From Clostridiales bacterium (GTDB taxonomy: Bacteria; Bacillota; Clostridia; Christensenellales; Aristaeellaceae): a stretch of DNA of 9,252 bases. Location: contig SFOF01000073.1 in NCBI GenBank assembly GCA_004552515.1, forward strand, positions 1-9,252, in the 5' to 3' direction. The notes under the pieces were generated by a model. The model did no database searches. It was given only the letters and a program-made list of their open reading frames with translations, and had not been told where the DNA came from. A program made the translations under genes and the position numbers. Below, piece after piece: positions 6,378 through 9,252 of this stretch. Within the stretch, counting starts at the first letter, position 1; every line of letters begins with the position of its first letter.

Positions 6378-6677
6378 CATGCGCCCCGGCCTTTCCGAAC
6401 TGTCCCGCCGGATATGCCGCGCGCAAAAGTCGCTCATATCTCCGCAATCGTCTGCGCCGCGCATCCCGTTACGGGATCATCGCGCCGCTTTTCGCACAGT
6501 TTTATGAGTTTCCACGCCTGACTTCCCACCGTTTCCCGAAAGCCGTTCGAATCGCCGCATTAACCGCACAGTTCGGTTTTCGCCCAGTCGTTGTTCGCAC
6601 ACCCGTCGTCCCCTCTGCCACGAGCAAAAGCTCGGCGATTTGAAGATGCTTCCCAAGCCATGCCCCATTCGCCGTGC
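6378..6677. other. Convergent intergenic spacer, no gene seen
   Basis: Between the ldh terminator and the terminator of the minus-strand hydrolase gene there are about 300 bases with no credible reading frame. A minus-strand frame at 6477-6668 has no recognisable product. The spacer holds a diverged second copy of the ldh terminator region (6455-6492) and a small hairpin CGAGC-AAAA-GCTCG at 6621-6634. Confidence 0.5.
6455..6492 (+). repeat. Diverged second copy of the ldh terminator segment
   Basis: GCATCCCGTTACGGGATC (6461-6478) matches GCATCTCGCTACAGGATC (6342-6359) at 15 of 18 positions, and both are flanked by CCGC-rich arms and a T-run (6489-6492 here). In this copy the hairpin is an inner one: ATCCCG (6463-6468) with CGGGAT (6472-6477). 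The spacing between copies is about 119 bp. Confidence 0.5.
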
Positions 6678-6725
6678 AAAAAAAAGCGTCGCCCGAACGA
6701 AAAACGCCGTTCAGGCGATGCTTTT
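6678..6725 (-). terminator. Terminator of the metallo-hydrolase gene, possibly bidirectional
   Basis: The arms at 6686-6698 and 6709-6721 form a 13-position stem with one mismatch and one G-U pair. On the minus strand eight T follow (A-run at 6678-6685 on plus). On the plus strand a shorter TTTT follows at 6722-6725, so it may also stop read-through from ldh. Confidence 0.82.
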
Positions 6726-6739
6726 GCTCTGTTTATGGT

Positions 6740-7594
6740 CTATTCCGCGATGAGTTCGGCTTTCCCGTCCGTCAGCCGCACGCGAACGCCCAGTTCAAAA
6801 TGCTCGGTGATGTACACAGCCGCGCCCGCGTCCTCCAGCGACGCGATGACGCTGGTCGCGGCCGAACGCGGCTCGTCGGTGCGGTCGGTCGATATGACGG
6901 CGATCTGCGGCGATACCATGCGCGCGAATGCCGCCGATGTCGCGTCATCCCGGCCATGGTGCGCCACCTTGAGGTAGTCTGCGTCCACTTTGTCCGCCGA
7001 CGCGGCGATGATCTCCGCTTCCTCCTCCAGCTCCGCGTCGCCCATGAGGAGCGCCGTGCCCTCGGACGTGGTCAGGCGCAGCACGAGCGAGTTGTTGTTC
7101 TCATCCTGCTCGTCGAGCGAAAGCGGCCCGAGCACCTCGAACGCGCAGCCGCTGCCCGCATCGATCACATCGCCCGCCCTGAGCCACGTCACGTCCATAT
7201 CCAGCGCGTCGGCGGCCTTAACCGCCTGATGCTTGTCATAGCTCTTTTCATAGTACATTTCAGCCGCGTATATCGCGTCGATTTGAACGCCGCTTTCGGC
7301 CAGCTTGACCATCCCGCCGCCGTGATCCTTGTCGGTGTGCGTGAGGAACACGCCCTTCAAATGCGTCACATTCAGCGCCTTAAGATCGCTTTCCAGCGTG
7401 TCAAACTGCTTTTTCAATCCGGCGTCGATCAGATAGTCGCTTTCGCCCAGCCGCACCAGAATCGCGTCGGCCTTGCCCACATTGAAGGCAACGATCTCGA
7501 CGTTCAGGCTGTCCGTTTCTCCGGCAACCGCGCAGCCGCTCAGCAGGAGCAGCGCCGCCAGCAGCGCCGTCAGCGTCCTCTTGGCATTTGACAC
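6740..7594 (-). CDS. Exported ComEC/Rec2-like metallo-beta-lactamase-fold lipoprotein
   Basis: The 284-residue product starts with a lipoprotein signal peptide (TLTALLAALLLLSGC, lipid Cys21), so the enzyme domain would lie outside the membrane. The rest is a metallo-beta-lactamase fold: VAFNVGKADAILVRLG and YLIDAG near the start, the metal motif H86-T-D88-K-D90-H91 in LTHTDKDHGGG, ENNNSLVLRL, D186 in LLMGDAE, and H212-H213 in YLKVAHHG. This combination is typical of the hydrolase domain of the DNA-uptake protein ComEC and of stand-alone relatives. The membrane channel of ComEC is absent, so a role in DNA uptake should not be assumed; the substrate may be a nucleic acid or phosphodiester. The start is GTG at 7594, with GAGGAGG 8 nt upstream; an ATG within that region opens only a wrong frame. 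It lies 143 nt downstream of galE behind a weak hairpin, so partial co-transcription is possible. Confidence 0.85.
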   Translation of the reverse strand: MSNAKRTLTALLAALLLLSGCAVAGETDSLNVEIVAFNVGKADAILVRLGESDYLIDAGLKKQFDTLESDLKALNVTHLKGVFLTHTDKDHGGGMVKLAESGVQIDAIYAAEMYYEKSYDKHQAVKAADALDMDVTWLRAGDVIDAGSGCAFEVLGPLSLDEQDENNNSLVLRLTTSEGTALLMGDAELEEEAEIIAASADKVDADYLKVAHHGRDDATSAAFARMVSPQIAVISTDRTDEPRSAATSVIASLEDAGAAVYITEHFELGVRVRLTDGKAELIAE

Positions 7595-7631
7595 AGTTCA
7601 TCCCTCCTCTTTTTCATTCTGACCCGCCGCC

Positions 7632-7667
7632 GCGCAAAAATGTTGCCCGCGGCGCAAAAATTGACAA
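7632..7667 (-). promoter_or_regulatory. Candidate promoter/operator of the metallo-hydrolase gene with 20-bp-spaced direct repeats
   Basis: GCGCAAAAAT occurs at 7632-7641 and 7652-7661 on the plus strand, exactly 20 bp apart, i.e. about two DNA turns. On the minus strand TTGTCA (7662-7667) could be a -35 box, with AACATT (7639-7644) a poor -10 box at 17 bp spacing. Arms GCCGCG and CGCGGC in the same interval also allow a hairpin. The promoter is weakly supported; the direct repeat is plain in the sequence. Confidence 0.35.
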
Positions 7668-7692
7668 TGATGGCCGAATCCGCCATAAGCAA

Positions 7693-7723
7693 AGCGGAGA
7701 GACGGCTTTAACCGCTCCCCGCT
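7693..7723 (-). terminator. Weak terminator-like hairpin after galE
   Basis: Plus-strand arms 7693-7705 and 7712-7723 pair over 12 positions with one bulge and one G-U pair. On the minus strand it is followed only by TTTGCTT, so termination is probably partial and read-through into the metallo-hydrolase gene is possible. Confidence 0.5.
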
Positions 7724-7737
7724 CGTGTATTTATTGA

Positions 7738-8751
7738 TCAGGCCTCGTAGCCGTTGGGGTTCTTGCTCTTGAACGCCCAGGAATCGCGGCACATATCGTC
7801 CAGCGTCTTTTCGGTGTGCCAGTTCAGCAGCTTCGCCGCCTTTTCGGGGTTGGCGTAGTAGCTGGGCACGTCGCCGGGGCGGCGCTCGGTGATCACATAG
7901 GGCACCTTCACGCCGGTGGAGCGCTCAAAGCTGTTGATGATGTCCAGCACGCTGTAGCCCACGCCGGTGCCGAGGTTGATCGCCTCGCTGCCGGTGTGCT
8001 CCGCGGCGTACTTGAGCGCGCAGACGTGACCCTTGGCCAGATCGACCACATGGATGTAATCGCGCACGCAGGTGCCGTCGGGCGTGTCGTAATCGCCGCC
8101 GAACACCTTCAGCTCCTTCACCTTGCCGGACGCGGCGTTGAGCACGTTGGGCATGAGGTTGTTGGGGCGGCCGTTGGGGTTCTCGCCGATCAGGCCGCTG
8201 GGATGCGCGCCGACGGGATTAAAGTAGCGCAGCAGCACGACGGACACATCCTTCTGAGCCGCCGCCCAATCGCGCAGGATCTGCTCGATCATGTATTTCG
8301 TCCAGCCATAGGGGTTAGAGCAGCCCAGACGCGCCGTCTCGGGCACCGGGGAGAAATCCGGCGCGCCGTAAACCGTCGCGGAGGAGCTGAACACGATACG
8401 CTTGCAGCCGTATTTGACCATCGTCTCAACCAGCGTCAGCGTCGAATCGAGATTGTTGCGATAATACATCAGCGGCTCGGCGACCGACTCGCCCACCGCC
8501 TTGAGTCCGGCAAAGTGAATGACCGCCTCGATCTTCTCCTTGGCAAAGATCGCGTCCATCGCGGCCTTGTCGCACACGTCGGCTTCATAGGCCGTCACCT
8601 TTTTGCCGGTAATGGTTTCCACGCGGCGCAGCGCCTCCGGCTGGCTGTTGACATAATTATCCACGACCACCACGTCGTAGCCCGCGTTCAGCAGCTCGAC
8701 GCAGGTATGGCTGCCGATATAACCGGCGCCGCCCGTCAGCAGAATACTCAT
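7738..8751 (-). CDS. galE: UDP-glucose 4-epimerase
   Basis: The 337-residue cytoplasmic enzyme interconverts UDP-galactose and UDP-glucose, the last step of the Leloir pathway and the source of UDP-galactose for glycans. It is an extended short-chain dehydrogenase of full family length. NAD binding is shown by G7-x-x-G10-x-x-G13 (TGGAGYIGS) and Asp31 after strand 2. The catalytic set is Ser123 with Y148-x-x-x-K152 (NPYGWTK). HFAGLKAVGESV and RYFNPVGAHPSG are GalE signatures. Tyr298 (VPSYYAN) aligns with Tyr299 of the E. coli enzyme, which restricts use of the larger UDP-N-acetyl sugars; smaller residues there allow them. The ATG at 8751 is chosen because AGGAG (plus 8761-8765) lies 9 nt before it; an adjacent in-frame TTG at 8754 is an alternative. 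It has its own promoter downstream of the HAD gene. Confidence 0.96.
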   Translation of the reverse strand: MSILLTGGAGYIGSHTCVELLNAGYDVVVVDNYVNSQPEALRRVETITGKKVTAYEADVCDKAAMDAIFAKEKIEAVIHFAGLKAVGESVAEPLMYYRNNLDSTLTLVETMVKYGCKRIVFSSSATVYGAPDFSPVPETARLGCSNPYGWTKYMIEQILRDWAAAQKDVSVVLLRYFNPVGAHPSGLIGENPNGRPNNLMPNVLNAASGKVKELKVFGGDYDTPDGTCVRDYIHVVDLAKGHVCALKYAAEHTGSEAINLGTGVGYSVLDIINSFERSTGVKVPYVITERRPGDVPSYYANPEKAAKLLNWHTEKTLDDMCRDSWAFKSKNPNGYEA

Positions 8752-8785
8752 CAATAATCACTCCTGTTTGTTTTATCCTGCGCTT

Positions 8786-8814
8786 ATTATAGCGGTGTAC
8801 AGTGCAAATTGCAA
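8786..8814 (-). promoter_or_regulatory. Housekeeping sigma promoter of galE
   Basis: On the minus strand the -35 box is TTGCAA (8809-8814) and the -10 box is a consensus TATAAT (8786-8791), with a 17-bp spacer. Transcription would start near 8779, giving a leader of about 28 nt that contains the AGGAG site. Confidence 0.8.
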
Positions 8815-8820
8815 GGCTGT

Positions 8821-8837
8821 GAACGATCATATCATTC
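8821..8837. promoter_or_regulatory. Dyad upstream of the galE -35 box, possible operator
   Basis: GAACGAT (8821-8827) and ATCATTC (8831-8837) are inverted repeats around CAT with one mismatch, which would be a G-U pair in RNA. The dyad lies 6 bp upstream of the galE -35 box and 10 bp after the HAD stop codon. It has no T-run on the minus strand, so a regulator site is more likely than a terminator for the HAD gene. Confidence 0.3.
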
Positions 8838-8847
8838 AAAAATTGCG

Positions 8848-9252
8848 TTATTTATCGATGATGACCGGCAGCGTCGCGATCACCTCGCGCCATGAGAGGA
8901 CATAGCGGTCGGCCAGCGACACGATTTCCTCCTTATCGCGGCAGGACATCGGCTCGTCGATCGCCACGACCGGCATCCCCGCCGCCTTGGCGCTGCGCAT
9001 GGCGTAGACCGCATCCTCGAACATCACGCTTTCCTCGGGCCTTGCCCCGGCCAGCGCCGACGCCCGCACGAAGAATTCCGGCTCGGATTTGGACAGGCCG
9101 ATCTCGTCCACGTCGCAGAAGAAATCGAGATACTTTGTCAGGCCGTGCCGCTCGAGCGCGGGCCAGGCCATGTCGCGCAGCGTCGCCGTGGCCACGCCCA
9201 CGCTATAGCCCTCGGCCTTGAGCGCCGCAAGCAGCTCGGCGGCATACGGCTT
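8848..9252 (-). CDS. HAD-superfamily hydrolase (subfamily IA type), N-terminus beyond window
   Basis: The frame is open from base 9252 to a TAA at 8848-8850, giving the last 134 residues of a protein whose start is outside the window. It shows three of the four HAD motifs: the Thr of motif II in YSVGVATAT, Lys55 of motif III in GLSKSEPEFF, and the motif IV acid pair E79-D80 in SVMFEDA, followed by AMRSAKAAGMPVVAI. This pattern and spacing fit phosphatases and phosphoglucomutases of the beta-phosphoglucomutase/phosphoglycolate phosphatase group. The nucleophile Asp (DxD) and cap domain would be in the missing part. The neighbouring galE hints at a sugar phosphate substrate, but galE has its own promoter, so this is weak. 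No clear terminator follows its stop, so some transcripts may run into galE. Confidence 0.88.
   Translation of the reverse strand, partial: KPYAAELLAALKAEGYSVGVATATLRDMAWPALERHGLTKYLDFFCDVDEIGLSKSEPEFFVRASALAGARPEESVMFEDAVYAMRSAKAAGMPVVAIDEPMSCRDKEEIVSLADRYVLSWREVIATLPVIIDK

Noticed and set aside
5607..6464. Minus-strand 285-codon frame opposite ldh
   Set aside because: It is antisense to a lactate dehydrogenase with all catalytic motifs intact and is a by-product of its codon bias.
6674..7591. Plus-strand 305-codon frame opposite the metallo-hydrolase gene
   Set aside because: It shadows a minus-strand gene with a signal peptide, metal motifs and a well-placed ribosome binding site.
7816..8757. 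Plus-strand 313-codon frame opposite galE
   Set aside because: It is antisense to an unmistakable galE; its His/Arg/Gly-rich translation has no motif.

Overview
The window looks like a chromosomal segment from a GC-rich member of the Clostridia (a Firmicute, perhaps an uncultured gut lineage). Signs of this are AGGAGG-type ribosome binding sites about 9 nt before ATG or GTG starts, a good housekeeping promoter before galE, stem-plus-T-run terminators, two short lipoprotein signal peptides, and a fermentative L-lactate dehydrogenase. Taxonomy is inference; no marker gene is present.

Layout. Positions 1-80 hold what may be the last codons of a membrane protein. From 81 to about 1310 I recognise no gene: there is one long open frame (113-814) with codon use unlike its neighbours, then visibly AT-rich DNA. 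The plus strand then carries three genes, each apparently its own transcription unit: a MarR-family regulator (1403-1855), a very large lipoprotein built almost wholly of ten peptidoglycan-binding repeats (2108-5119), and L-lactate dehydrogenase (5334-6302). Terminator-like hairpins follow each of them. A 92-bp element with near-perfect terminal inverted repeats sits directly before the lactate dehydrogenase ribosome binding site. After a convergent spacer (6303-6739) the minus strand carries a HAD-family hydrolase cut by the window end (8848-9252), UDP-glucose 4-epimerase galE (7738-8751) with its own clear promoter, and an exported ComEC-like metallo-beta-lactamase-fold lipoprotein (6740-7594).

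How the genes relate. GalE supplies UDP-galactose/UDP-glucose for the Leloir pathway and for surface polysaccharides, and the repeat lipoprotein probably binds the cell wall. Lactate dehydrogenase regenerates NAD+ in fermentation. The MarR regulator could autoregulate through repeats in its own leader, but its targets are unknown. Nothing shows that these genes form one system.

I found no convincing undescribed multi-gene system. The most interesting items are the alternating two-type domain architecture of the ten-repeat lipoprotein, the 92-bp inverted-repeat element before ldh, the 20-bp-spaced direct repeats before the metallo-hydrolase gene, and the unexplained first 1.3 kb.
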